This document shows, one piece after another, positions 9,898 through 18,713 of a stretch of DNA of 64,000 bases; position 1 is the first letter of the stretch, and each line of letters starts with the position of its first letter. The notes under the pieces were generated by a model that saw nothing but the letters and a program-made list of their open reading frames with translations, did no database searches and was not told the origin of the DNA. This stretch comes from Stenotrophomonas rhizophila (GTDB taxonomy: Bacteria; Pseudomonadota; Gammaproteobacteria; Xanthomonadales; Xanthomonadaceae): the NCBI RefSeq assembly GCF_020857975.1, contig NZ_JACWUO010000008.1, positions 124,001 to 188,000 on the forward strand. The letters are read 5' to 3'. The position numbers and the translations under genes were made by a program.

Positions 9898-10835
9898 TGC
9901 GCATCCTGGTCCTTGGCGCCGGCGGCACCGGCGGCTACTTCGGCGGCCGCCTGGCCCAGGCCGGGGTGGACGTGACCTTCCTGGTGCGCCCGGCGCGCGC
10001 GGCGCAGCTGGCCAGCGAGGGGCTGGTGATCCGCAGCCCGCTGGGCGATGCGTCCTTCCCGGTGCAGCACGTCACCGCCGAGGCGCTGCCGGCGCTGGCG
10101 GCGACGCAGCCGTTCGACCTGGTGATGCTGAGCTGCAAGGCCTACGACCTGGGCAGCTCGATCGAGGCGATCGCCCCGGCGATGGGCCCGCGTACCACGG
10201 TGCTGCCCATCCTCAACGGGCTGCGTCATTACGCCGATCTCGATGCACGCTTCGGCCGCGACGCGGTGCTGGGCGGGCTGTGCTTCATCAGCGCGACCAA
10301 GGCCGCCGATGGCGCGGTGCTGCACCTGGCACCGGCCGCCAAGCTGACCTTCGGCGAACGCGATGGCACCGGCAGCAGCGCGCGCGTGCTGGCGTTGGCT
10401 GCGGCCTGCGTGCAGGCCGGTGTGGACCACGTCGCCACCGATGCGATCGGCCAGGAGCAGTGGATCAAGTACACCTTCCTGACCACGCTGGCGGCAGCGA
10501 CCTGCCTGATGCGCGCCGATGTCGGCACGATCGTGGCCACCGACGATGGCGCCGCGATCGTGCGCGGGCTGTACGACGAATGCCTCGCCGTAGCCGCTGC
10601 GGCCGGCGAGCCGATTCCGGACAAGGCACGCGAGGCCGCGTTGGCCGCCACCACCCAGGCCGGCTCGGCGCTGAAGGCGTCGATGCTGCGCGACCTGGAG
10701 GCCGGCCAGCAGGTGGAAGCCGAGCAGATCGTCGGCGACATGCTGGTGCGCGCCCGCGCCGCTGGCCAGGCCGCGCCGCTGCTGATGGTGGCCTACAGCC
10801 ACCTGCAGGCCTACCAGCGCCAGCGCGGCGCCTGA
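9897..10835 (+). CDS. panE: 2-dehydropantoate 2-reductase
   Basis: A 312-residue NADPH-dependent ketopantoate reductase. The N-terminal Rossmann motif is GAGGTGGYFGG, followed by LVRPARA for NADPH. The central ILNGLRH block and a lysine in EQWIKYTF fit the substrate site of the ApbA/PanE family. It makes pantoate for pantothenate and coenzyme A. It starts one base inside the yadH stop and is followed two bases later by an epimerase-like gene. Family paralogues can act on other 2-keto acids, so strict PanE function is likely but not proven. Confidence 0.88.
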   Translation: MRILVLGAGGTGGYFGGRLAQAGVDVTFLVRPARAAQLASEGLVIRSPLGDASFPVQHVTAEALPALAATQPFDLVMLSCKAYDLGSSIEAIAPAMGPRTTVLPILNGLRHYADLDARFGRDAVLGGLCFISATKAADGAVLHLAPAAKLTFGERDGTGSSARVLALAAACVQAGVDHVATDAIGQEQWIKYTFLTTLAAATCLMRADVGTIVATDDGAAIVRGLYDECLAVAAAAGEPIPDKAREAALAATTQAGSALKASMLRDLEAGQQVEAEQIVGDMLVRARAAGQAAPLLMVAYSHLQAYQRQRGA

Positions 10836-10837
10836 GC

Positions 10838-11722
10838 ATGGCCGGCGCTGCACCGGCGCGCGTGCTGGTGCTGGGCCTGGGCTACAGCGGGCGGCATCTG
10901 GCCACCCTGCTGCAGGCCCGCGGCATCGACTGCAGCGGGACGGTGCGTGATACGTCGGCCGCTGCCGACAACGGATTGCAACGCCATCGCCTGGCCCCAG
11001 GCCAACCCGTCGATGTGGCGCTGCGCGAGGCGGTCCGGGCCTGCGATGCGATCCTCTGCAGTGTCCCGCCCGATGCCGACGGCGACCCGGCGCTGCGCCT
11101 GCTCGACGACGCGCTGCAGCAGGCAACGTCGTTGCGTTGGGTCGGCTATCTGTCCTCAACGGCCGTGTACGCCGACCGCGATGGCGGGTGGATCGATGGG
11201 CGGTCGGTGGCCGATGCCGGCGACGACACCGCACGCAGGCGCCTGCTGGCCGAACAGCAATGGCGCGCGTTCGCACAGGTCCGCAGTTGCGCCTCGGCAG
11301 TGTTCCGCCTGCCCGGCCTGTACGGGCGTGGCCGCAACGCGCTGGTGCAGCTGGCCCAAAGCAAGGCGCGCCACGTGGTACGGCCGGGGCTGGTGTTCAA
11401 CCGGCTGCACGTGCAGGATCTGGCAACGGCGGTACTGGCGGCAATGCAGCGCCCGGCGGGCGATGCGCTGTACCTGCCGGCCGATGATGAACCCGCCCCG
11501 CCGCAGGATGTGCTGGCGCATGCGGCGGCGCTGGGCGGGCTGCCGTTACCCGCTGCGCAGGCCTGGGATGACCCGGCCGTGCCTGCATCGCTGCGACGCT
11601 TCTACAACAGCAACAAACGCATCGACAGTCGCGGCACGCGCGAGGCCTTGCAGTGGCAGCCGCGGTTCCCGACCTATCGCGAAGGGCTGGCCGATGCGTG
11701 GGCCCATGGAGACGGCCGGTAG
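10838..11722 (+). CDS. NAD(P)-dependent epimerase/dehydratase-like protein (YeeZ type)
   Basis: A 294-residue extended-SDR-like protein. The N-terminal GLGYSGRHLA is the nucleotide-binding glycine motif. STAVYADRDGGWID occupies the place of the catalytic SxxxY(xxx)K region, but the usual YxxxK is not intact (YADRD), as in YeeZ-like proteins. FRLPGLYGRGRNAL and the closing NSNKRID motif are typical of this subgroup. Substrate unknown. Its TAG stop is part of a GTAG-headed palindrome. Confidence 0.82.
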   Translation: MAGAAPARVLVLGLGYSGRHLATLLQARGIDCSGTVRDTSAAADNGLQRHRLAPGQPVDVALREAVRACDAILCSVPPDADGDPALRLLDDALQQATSLRWVGYLSSTAVYADRDGGWIDGRSVADAGDDTARRRLLAEQQWRAFAQVRSCASAVFRLPGLYGRGRNALVQLAQSKARHVVRPGLVFNRLHVQDLATAVLAAMQRPAGDALYLPADDEPAPPQDVLAHAAALGGLPLPAAQAWDDPAVPASLRRFYNSNKRIDSRGTREALQWQPRFPTYREGLADAWAHGDGR

Positions 11723-11794
11723 CCCACGACCGTTGGTCGTGGGTGCCGCGCACCGATCCGTGCACCGACACGCGTACCGACCAACGGTCGGTAC
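11719..11794. repeat. Pair of REP-type hairpins between convergent genes
   Basis: First hairpin: GTAG followed by CCCACGACC GTT GGTCGTGGG (11723-11743). Second: GTACCGACC AAC GGTCGGTAC (11774-11794). The GTAG head and paired layout resemble Stenotrophomonas GTAG elements. It lies between the convergent epimerase and tatD genes and may serve as a shared 3' end. Confidence 0.7.
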
Positions 11795-11802
11795 CCACCC
11801 TG

Positions 11803-12618
11803 TCAGGCGGCGTCAGGCAGCCTGAAGAAGCTGCGCGTCGCCGCAACGGCGTTCGCAGCGGTGGTCTCGACCTCTTCCCCCCGATCGCGCGCCAGTTCCT
11901 CGACGATATGCGACAGGTACATCGGCTCGTTGCGGCGGTCCTTGGGCAGCGGCTTGAGCGAGCGCGGCAGCAGGTAGGGCGCGTCGGTCTCGATCATCAA
12001 CCGGTTGGCCGGGATGTGCTTGACCAGCTCGCGCAGGTGGCCGCCGCGGCGTTCGTCGCACAGCCAGCCGGTGATGCCGATGTACCAGTCCTGGTCCAGG
12101 TAGTCGAACAGTTCCTGGCGTTCGCCGGTGAAGCAGTGCACCACCGCCGCGCCGAGCTGGCCGTCGAAGTTCTTCATCTGCGCCATGAAATCGGCATGCG
12201 CATCGCGCTGGTGCAGGAACAGCGGCTTGCGCGCGCCATCGGCGCCGCGTACGTCGCTGGCAAGCTGCAGCTGGCGCTCGAACGCGCGGTGCTGGGCCGG
12301 GCGCGGGGCGAAATCGCGGAAGTAATCCAGCCCGCATTCGCCTACCGCCACCACTTCGGCGTGCGCATGCAGCGCACGCATGTCCGCATCGCATTCGTCG
12401 GTGTATTCCACCGCGTGGTGCGGGTGCACACCGGCGGTGGCATACAGGAAACCGGGGTGCTGGCGCGCCAGCTCCAGCGCCAGCGGCGAGTGTTCGCGGC
12501 TGGCGCCGGTGATCACCATCTGCACCACCCCGGCCTGGCGGGCGCGCGCCAGCACGGCGCCGCGGTCGCGGTCGAAGGAATCGTGGGTGAGGTTGGCGCC
12601 GATATCGATCAGGTGCAT
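11803..12618 (-). CDS. tatD: TatD family metal-dependent DNase
   Basis: A 271-residue TIM-barrel hydrolase. Metal and active-site motifs are present in order: DIGANLTH (strand 1), AGVHPHH, GECGLDY, the histidine of FLHQRDAH, VHCFTG and ETDAPYLLP. The N-terminus MHLIDIGANL matches TatD itself more closely than YcfH/YjjV. The enzyme is a 3'-5' exonuclease acting on DNA in repair and degradation. The start at 12618 excludes a long unconserved in-frame extension. Confidence 0.93.
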   Translation of the reverse strand: MHLIDIGANLTHDSFDRDRGAVLARARQAGVVQMVITGASREHSPLALELARQHPGFLYATAGVHPHHAVEYTDECDADMRALHAHAEVVAVGECGLDYFRDFAPRPAQHRAFERQLQLASDVRGADGARKPLFLHQRDAHADFMAQMKNFDGQLGAAVVHCFTGERQELFDYLDQDWYIGITGWLCDERRGGHLRELVKHIPANRLMIETDAPYLLPRSLKPLPKDRRNEPMYLSHIVEELARDRGEEVETTAANAVAATRSFFRLPDAA

Positions 12619-12670
12619 GGGGCTGCTGCAGGTCGGAAAAACCCGGCCATTGTACCCATGCCCCGCCGGC

Positions 12671-13708
12671 TCAATCGGTCGGCGTCGGCGCCAGCAGTAC
12701 TTCCACCAGTTCACGCGAGAGGCCGGCCAGCCGCAGCTGCCCGCCGTCCTGCTGGATGGTGATGAACGGCGCGCCGCCGCGCTCGAAGGTGTCCTGGGCC
12801 GGTACCGGTCCACCGGTGCTGCCGCCCGGCAGCTGCAGGTACCAGACCTGCGCGCACGTCGCCTCGAACTTGGGCACCGGCTCGGGATAGATGCCGCCGC
12901 GCCCACTGACCGTGGCGGTGCGCAGCAAGGCCAGCAGGCGCGGCAGCAATGCGCTGCGCCGCAGCGCGCCGGGCATGTCGGCAGCGTCGACAAAGCGGTC
13001 GGGCGAGGTGCTCATCGCCACCAGCGCGTCACTGGCGCGCGATCCCGGCACCACCGTGGTGTCGGCCGACCGGCCCGCCTGCGCGCGCTCCTGCCAGAGC
13101 GCCTCGGTGGCATCGCGCAGGTAGGGCTGCATGTCCTGCTCGAACCGCTGCCGCCAGCCCTCGAACGCACGCTGCGCGGCCGCCCGGTCCCAAGCAGGCA
13201 GGGGGCAGCGCGCCGGCCGATCGTGGCGCTCCCAGCGCGTGGGCAGCCCCAGCGCGGCGCAGGCCTGGCATACCAACCCGCCCGCGGCGGCCTGTTCAAA
13301 ACGCAGGCTGTGCGCATCGTCGCCGTTGCAGTCCGGGCGGTCGTCGAGCAGCAGGCGGAATCCATCGGCCTGCCGGCACAGCCACAGCAGGTCCTTGCGC
13401 CGGTCCAGCGTGCTGGCGGTCAACGCGTTGATGGTGATGTAGGCGACATCGTCGGCCAGCTGCAGGCTGGGGTACACCGCTTCGCGCAGGGTGCCGTCGG
13501 CCACCGCGCGCCGGATCGCGCCATCGTCGCTCAACCCGGCCGGCAGGTAACGCGCCTGGATTTGGGCCCGTGCCAGCATGGCCCAATGGTTGCCATCGTA
13601 GGGCGCCTGCAGCGGCCCGGTGGCACCGGCAGGTTCGGTGGCGAGCGTGGTGGACGACGTGGCCGCACATGCGACCAGCAACAACAGCATGCGTACGGCG
13701 CCAGACAT
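12671..13708 (-). CDS. Exported cysteine-containing protein of unknown function
   Basis: A 345-residue protein that I do not recognise. The N-terminus MSGAVRMLLLLVAC has a possible lipobox (LVAC), though the hydrophobic run is short; a Sec signal ending near TTLA is the alternative. Mature cysteines occur in LCRQ, DCNG, CQAC, RCPLP and TCAQ, which suggests disulfides in the envelope. The rest is a mix of helices and acidic segments with no visible catalytic motif. It is transcribed away from hrpB across a 90-base gap and precedes tatD by 52 bases. Confidence 0.72.
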   Translation of the reverse strand: MSGAVRMLLLLVACAATSSTTLATEPAGATGPLQAPYDGNHWAMLARAQIQARYLPAGLSDDGAIRRAVADGTLREAVYPSLQLADDVAYITINALTASTLDRRKDLLWLCRQADGFRLLLDDRPDCNGDDAHSLRFEQAAAGGLVCQACAALGLPTRWERHDRPARCPLPAWDRAAAQRAFEGWRQRFEQDMQPYLRDATEALWQERAQAGRSADTTVVPGSRASDALVAMSTSPDRFVDAADMPGALRRSALLPRLLALLRTATVSGRGGIYPEPVPKFEATCAQVWYLQLPGGSTGGPVPAQDTFERGGAPFITIQQDGGQLRLAGLSRELVEVLLAPTPTD

Positions 13709-13798
13709 CCGGGTTTCCGCGGTTTCGGGGCCGCACAGGGGAACACGCCGGCCGCGCGCTGGCAATGCACGGCGCTGCGCAGGCCGTATCCTAGCGCG

Positions 13799-16303
13799 AT
13801 GAACACCCCGATTTTCCCGATCGCCACGCTGCTGCCGCAGATCCTCGAGCACCTGGCAATGCAGCCACGGCTGGTGCTGGAGGCGCCGCCCGGTGCCGGC
13901 AAGACCACCCAGGTGCCGCTGGCGTTGCTGGACGCACCGTGGCTGCAAGGCCGCAGGATCCTGATGCTGGAACCGCGCCGGGTGGCCGCGCGCAGCGCCG
14001 CGCAGTTCATGGCACGCCAGCTTGGCGAGGAGGTCGGCGGCACGGTCGGTTACCGCATCCGCTTCGAGAACAAGGTGTCGGCGCGAACCCGGGTGGAGGT
14101 GGTCACCGAAGGCATCCTCACCCGCATGCTGCAGGACGACCCGATGCTGGAGGGCGTGGGTGCGGTGCTGTTCGATGAATTCCACGAGCGCCACCTGGCC
14201 GCCGACCTCGGCCTGGCCCTGGCGCTGGATGTGCAGGCGCAGCTGCGCGAGGACCTGCGCATCGTGGTGATGTCGGCCACGCTGGATGGCGAGCGGCTGG
14301 CGCAGTTCCTGGACGCGCCGCGGCTGAGCAGCGCAGGGCGCAGCTACCCGGTGACGATCAGCCATTTCCCGGCGCGGCGCGAGGAAGCCCTGGAAGCGCA
14401 GGCGCGGCGCGCGGTGGAACAGGCACTGGCCGAGCACCCCGGCGACGTGCTGGTGTTCCTGCCCGGCCAGCGCGAAATCGCGCGCACCCAGGCCGCGCTG
14501 GAGCAGGTGCTGCCGGCCGGCGTGCAGGTGTTGCCGCTGCATGGCGAGTTGCCGGTGGAACAGCAGTCGCGGGTGCTGCAGCCCGACCCGCAGGGCCAGC
14601 GCCGGGTGGTGCTGGCCACCAACGTGGCCGAGTCCTCGGTGACCCTGCCCGGTGTGCGCGTGGTGATCGACGCCGGGCTGGCGCGCGAGCCGCGCTACGA
14701 CCCCAACAGCGGCTTTGCGCGGTTGGATGTAGTCAGCATCGCGCAGGCCTCGGCCGACCAGCGCGCCGGGCGTGCCGGGCGCGTCGCCGAGGGCTGGGCA
14801 TGGCGGCTGTGGCCGCAATCGCAGCGGCTGGAAGCGCAGCGGCGGCCGGAGATCGCCCAGGTCGAGCTGGCCGCGCTGGCACTGGAACTGGCCGCCTGGG
14901 GCAGCGATGACCTGCGTTTCGTCGATCCGCCGCCGGCCGGTGCACTGGCTGCCGCGCGCGAGCTGCTGCAGCGGCTGGGCGCGATCAGCGACAGCGGTGG
15001 CCTGACCGCACCGGGCCGGCGCATGCTGGCGCTGGGCACGCACCCCAGGCTGGCGGCGATGCTGCTGGCCGCCCACGGCGGCAGCGAACAGGCCCTGGCC
15101 TGCGACCTGGCCGCGCTGGTGGAAGCGCGCGACCCGCTGCGCCAGGGCGGCGATGCGCTGGCCGCGCGCTGGCGGGCGCTGGCCGCGTTCCGCCAGGGCC
15201 GCGCCCCGCACGACGCCAATCGGGGCGCCCTTGCCGCCATCGATGCGGCCAGCAAGCAGTGGCGGCGCCGCCTGCGCTGCGACACCCTGCCGCCCGGCTC
15301 GGTGGAAGCGCATGTGCTGGGCGACCTGCTCGCCCATGCCTTCCCCGACCGCATCGCCGCGCGCCATCCCACCGACCCCTTGCGCTACCTGCTGGCCAAC
15401 GGCCGCAGTGCGCGCCTGTTCGACCCCAGCGACCTGCGCGGCGAGCCCTGGCTGGTGGCAGTGGAGTTGCGACACGAGGCGCGCGATGCGCTGCTGCTGC
15501 GCGCCGCACCGGTGGATGAAAACCGGCTGCGCCGTGATTTCCCGGCGCGTTTCAGCCAGCAGGATGTGGTGCGCTGGGACGCCGACAAGCGCGCACTGGT
15601 CGCCCGCCGCGAAACCCGTTTCGACCGCATCGTGCTGGACAGCCGTTCGGCCGGCCGGGTGGACCCGGCCCACGCCGCCGATGCCCTGACCGCGGCGGTG
15701 GCCGAGCTGGGGCTGGCGGCGCTGCCATGGACCGACGGCCTGCGCCAGTGGCAGGCGCGCGTGCTCGGCCTGCGTGCGTGGATGCCGGAACTGGCGCTGC
15801 CGGATCTGTCCGACGCGGCCTTGATGGCGACACTGTCGACCTGGCTGACTCCGTCCTTTGCCGGCAAGACCCGCCTGGACGCGCTGGACGAGTCGAGCTT
15901 GGGCGAGGCATTGAAATCGCCGCTGCCGTGGGCGCAGCGCCAGCTGGTCGACCGCCACGCACCGCTGCGCATGGCCGTGCCATCGGGCATGGAGCGGCCG
16001 ATCCAGTATGCGCTCCAGGCCGATGGCGTCACCCCGCAGGCGCCGGTGCTGGCGGTGAAACTGCAGGAACTGTTCGGGCTGGCCGACACCCCGCGCATCG
16101 CCGATGGCCGCATCGCGCTGACGCTGCACCTGCTGTCCCCCGGCGGCCGTCCGTTGCAGGTCACCCAGGACCTGCGCAACTTCTGGGCCAGTACCTATGC
16201 CGAAGTAAAGAAGGAAATGAAGGGGCGTTATCCCAAGCACCCGTGGCCGGATGACCCGTGGACGGCAACGGCGACGCACCGCGCCAAGCCGCGCGGCACA
16301 TGA
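13799..16303 (+). CDS. hrpB: ATP-dependent helicase HrpB
   Basis: An 834-residue DEAH-family helicase. Motif I is PPGAGKTTQVP (about residues 30-40), motif II DEFH, motif III SATLDG, and the second RecA lobe has TNVAESSVTLPGV and QRAGRAGR. The C-terminal HrpB-specific region ends with LHLLSPGGRPLQVTQDL and YPKHPWPDDPW, which is diagnostic of HrpB over HrpA. Length is normal for the family. The cellular RNA target is not well known; HrpB is related to PBP1B regulation and biofilm in other bacteria only by context. Confidence 0.95.
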   Translation: MNTPIFPIATLLPQILEHLAMQPRLVLEAPPGAGKTTQVPLALLDAPWLQGRRILMLEPRRVAARSAAQFMARQLGEEVGGTVGYRIRFENKVSARTRVEVVTEGILTRMLQDDPMLEGVGAVLFDEFHERHLAADLGLALALDVQAQLREDLRIVVMSATLDGERLAQFLDAPRLSSAGRSYPVTISHFPARREEALEAQARRAVEQALAEHPGDVLVFLPGQREIARTQAALEQVLPAGVQVLPLHGELPVEQQSRVLQPDPQGQRRVVLATNVAESSVTLPGVRVVIDAGLAREPRYDPNSGFARLDVVSIAQASADQRAGRAGRVAEGWAWRLWPQSQRLEAQRRPEIAQVELAALALELAAWGSDDLRFVDPPPAGALAAARELLQRLGAISDSGGLTAPGRRMLALGTHPRLAAMLLAAHGGSEQALACDLAALVEARDPLRQGGDALAARWRALAAFRQGRAPHDANRGALAAIDAASKQWRRRLRCDTLPPGSVEAHVLGDLLAHAFPDRIAARHPTDPLRYLLANGRSARLFDPSDLRGEPWLVAVELRHEARDALLLRAAPVDENRLRRDFPARFSQQDVVRWDADKRALVARRETRFDRIVLDSRSAGRVDPAHAADALTAAVAELGLAALPWTDGLRQWQARVLGLRAWMPELALPDLSDAALMATLSTWLTPSFAGKTRLDALDESSLGEALKSPLPWAQRQLVDRHAPLRMAVPSGMERPIQYALQADGVTPQAPVLAVKLQELFGLADTPRIADGRIALTLHLLSPGGRPLQVTQDLRNFWASTYAEVKKEMKGRYPKHPWPDDPWTATATHRAKPRGT

Positions 16304-16585
16304 ACCGGCGGCGCCGGGCTGCCCCGCCGACGCGTTGGACAGGCAACACCGCGTGGCGGACGCAGCGGCAACCGCCGCCGCGCAGCGCCCGGCGCTGCCG
16401 GCAACGTGCCCACGGGGCATGCGCTGCATGCCCATTCATGGCTGCTGCCTGACCGCCCCAAACCGTGTCGCCTGCAGCACCGCCCACAAGCGGCTACAGT
16501 CGTGATCCGGCCGTGGTCGGCGGTAACACACGCCCTACACGGACCGCGCGCGACACTGGACCAGAACTTAGGCAAAGGACCCCCC

Positions 16586-16975
16586 ATGAGCAAATTGACC
16601 GTGATTACCGACCGCGCCCTCGAGCGCGCCCTGGAGTTGGCCAGCAGTGCCGGCGACGGCCTCAAGCATGCCGGCAGCAACCTGCGCCACCTCGGCCCGC
16701 AGGCCACCGACTGGATCAAGGCCGGTGCCGCCCTCGGTGCAGTCAGGACCGGCGGCAAGGTCGCGGCCAAGGTCGTCCGCCGCAACCCGGCGGTGACCAT
16801 CGCCGCCGCCGCAGTGGGCGTGGGCCTGCTCGGCTACGCGCTGTACCGCAAGCAGCAGAAAAAGAAGCTCGCCAATGGTGGCGTGGTGGACGGCCAGGCG
16901 CAGCGCATCAGCGCGCGCAACCGCCGCAACGATACGGTGGTGGACGAACACAGCGACATCGGCAGCGACGCCTGA
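16586..16975 (+). CDS. Small membrane protein with one transmembrane helix
   Basis: A 129-residue protein of unknown function. An amphipathic N-terminal half carries several small residues (ALELASSAGDGLKHAGSNL). One hydrophobic helix follows (about residues 69-87, NPAVTIAAAAVGVGLLGYALY), capped by the basic KQQKKK, and then a polar acidic tail. The layout recalls YqjD/ElaB-type ribosome-tethering proteins, but no sequence signature proves this. AAAGGAC is a good ribosome-binding site before the ATG. A strong terminator follows. Confidence 0.78.
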   Translation: MSKLTVITDRALERALELASSAGDGLKHAGSNLRHLGPQATDWIKAGAALGAVRTGGKVAAKVVRRNPAVTIAAAAVGVGLLGYALYRKQQKKKLANGGVVDGQAQRISARNRRNDTVVDEHSDIGSDA

Positions 16976-17002
16976 TCCTGCCCGGTTACCGTTGCAGCAT
17001 CG

Positions 17003-17034
17003 AAAACCGCCGGCCATGTCCGGCGGTTTTTTTT
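17003..17034 (+). terminator. Rho-independent terminator
   Basis: AAAACCGCCGG / CCGGCGGTTTT stem with a short loop and an eight-T run follows the small membrane protein gene. It lies between that gene and the convergent pseudouridine synthase. Confidence 0.92.
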
Positions 17035-17060
17035 GACACGCAGCCACCCATGGGGTGGCT

Positions 17061-17600
17061 CTACTCTATCTGGCGCCACTGGCCCGGTTGCAGGCCGTCG
17101 AGCGCGTGGCTGCCCATCGATACCCGCACAAGGCGCAGGGTGGGCAAGCCCACTGCGGCGGTCATCCGCCGTACCTGGCGGTTGCGGCCCTCGCGCAGGG
17201 TGATCGCCAGCCAGCTGTCGGGCACGGTCTTGCGGAAGCGTACCGGTGGCTCGCGCACCCACAGCGCAGGCGCGGGATCGAGACGTTCCACCTTCGCCGG
17301 CAGGGTCGGCCCGTCATTGAGCTGCACCCCGCGGCGCAGCGCCTGCAGCTGTTCATCACCGACCACGCCCTCCACCTGCACCCAATAGGTCTTGTCGGCC
17401 TTGTGCCGCGGGTCGGTGAGGGCATGCGCCAGCCCCCCGTCATCGGTCAGCAGCAGCAGGCCCTCGCTGTCGTAGTCCAGCCGCCCGGCCGCATATACCG
17501 CCGGCGGCAGGCCGAAGCCGGCCAGGGTGGTACGAGGCGGCTGGCTGCGGTCGGTGAACTGGCACAGCACGTTGAACGGTTTGTTGAAGGCAATCAGCAT
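17061..17600 (-). CDS. rluE: 23S rRNA pseudouridine synthase, RluE type
   Basis: A 179-residue RsuA/RluE-family enzyme. It starts at MLIAFNKPFNVLCQF, with the catalytic aspartate in GRLDYDSEGLLLLT (about residues 40-53) and the late RNRQVRRM block. The S4 domain of RsuA and RluB is absent, as in RluE. RluE converts U2457 of 23S rRNA; the specificity here rests on architecture. It converges with the upstream membrane protein gene across the terminator. Confidence 0.88.
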   Translation of the reverse strand: MLIAFNKPFNVLCQFTDRSQPPRTTLAGFGLPPAVYAAGRLDYDSEGLLLLTDDGGLAHALTDPRHKADKTYWVQVEGVVGDEQLQALRRGVQLNDGPTLPAKVERLDPAPALWVREPPVRFRKTVPDSWLAITLREGRNRQVRRMTAAVGLPTLRLVRVSMGSHALDGLQPGQWRQIE

Positions 17601-17684
17601 GGCGGAAACAACAGCGGGGGACGGGCCATTGTCCCATCCCCCGCTCGTCTGTGATGCAGGGCAACCGGCAGCGGGCGCTGTGGG

Positions 17685-18539
17685 TCAGGGCTTCACGAAG
17701 CGCAGGGTCATGCGGTCGCTCTCGCCGATGGCCTGGTATTTGGCATCGTCGGCCTTGTCATGCTGGTTGGTCGGCGGCAGGGTCCACACCCCGTTCGGGT
17801 GGTCCTTGGTGTCGCGCGGGTTGGCGTTGATCTCGCTGCTGCCGGCCAGTTTGAAGCCGGCCGCTTCGGCCATCGCGATCACCTGCTTCTGGCCCACGTA
17901 TCCGCTCTTGTCGTCGGCCGGCACATCGGCCTTGGCACGGTGTTCGACCACGCCCAGCACGCCACCGGGCTTGAGCACCTTGTAGAAGCCCGTGAACATC
18001 CCTTCGGCCTGGTTGGCGCTGCGCCAGTTGTGCACATTGCGGAAGGTCAGCACCACGTCGGCCGAGTTGTCCGCACCGAACTGCGGCGCGGTGGGGTTGT
18101 AGGCCACTACCTGGCTCTTGCCATACAGCGCGGCATTGGCGGCGAACTTCTTGTCCAGGCCGTCGCGGCTGCGCTGCTGGTAGTCACGGCCGCGGCCTTC
18201 GGGCACCGCCATCGGGTCGACCACCGCCGCGACATAGGTGCCCTTGTCGTGCAGCAGCGGGCCCAGGATTTCCGCGTACCAGCCGCCGCCCGGGGTGATC
18301 TCGATGACGGTCTTGCCCGGCGCCACACCGAAGAACGACAGCGTCTGCGCCGGATGCCGCCACGCATCGCGCTTGACGTTGGCCGGATCGCGCCAGTTGC
18401 CCTGCACCGCCGTCTGCACCGCCGGGGTGATCGCGATCTGTGCATTGGGGCCGGCCGGCTTGGTCGCCAGGGCCGGGGCGGACAGCAGCAGCGTGGACAA
18501 GGTGAACAGGCAGGCGGTGGTCAACGAACGGGTCTTCAT
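17685..18539 (-). CDS. Exported class I SAM-dependent methyltransferase-like protein
   Basis: A 284-residue protein with a Sec signal (MKTRSLTTACLFTLSTLLLS, cut near ALA). A Rossmann motif EITPGGGWYAEILGP stands in place of motif I, with AAVVDP and FRNVHNW further on and a product-release block PGGVLGVVEHRA. It belongs to the COG4798-type predicted methyltransferases that carry signal peptides. Why a SAM enzyme should be periplasmic is unclear. The start at 18539 gives the signal peptide directly; an upstream ATG at 18599 is less likely. Confidence 0.85.
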   Translation of the reverse strand: MKTRSLTTACLFTLSTLLLSAPALATKPAGPNAQIAITPAVQTAVQGNWRDPANVKRDAWRHPAQTLSFFGVAPGKTVIEITPGGGWYAEILGPLLHDKGTYVAAVVDPMAVPEGRGRDYQQRSRDGLDKKFAANAALYGKSQVVAYNPTAPQFGADNSADVVLTFRNVHNWRSANQAEGMFTGFYKVLKPGGVLGVVEHRAKADVPADDKSGYVGQKQVIAMAEAAGFKLAGSSEINANPRDTKDHPNGVWTLPPTNQHDKADDAKYQAIGESDRMTLRFVKP

Positions 18540-18713
18540 CGGCGTACTCCAGTGGCGGGATGCGGCGAGACTAGCAGCCGCGCTGTCCCAGGTGTTCACA
18601 AAACGTTACTGCGATGCAGCAAGTCGGAACACTGTTTTGTGGCATTCGGCGCAACGCTGTCATGTCCGCCGACTTATCCTGTGGCACTGGATTTCCATTG
18701 GAAGACATCGCCC

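Noticed and set aside
13709..16435. Minus-strand frame continuous with the exported Cys-containing protein (1254 residues in total)
   Set aside because: The part beyond 13708 is antisense to hrpB and has shadow composition; the real protein begins with a signal sequence at 13708.
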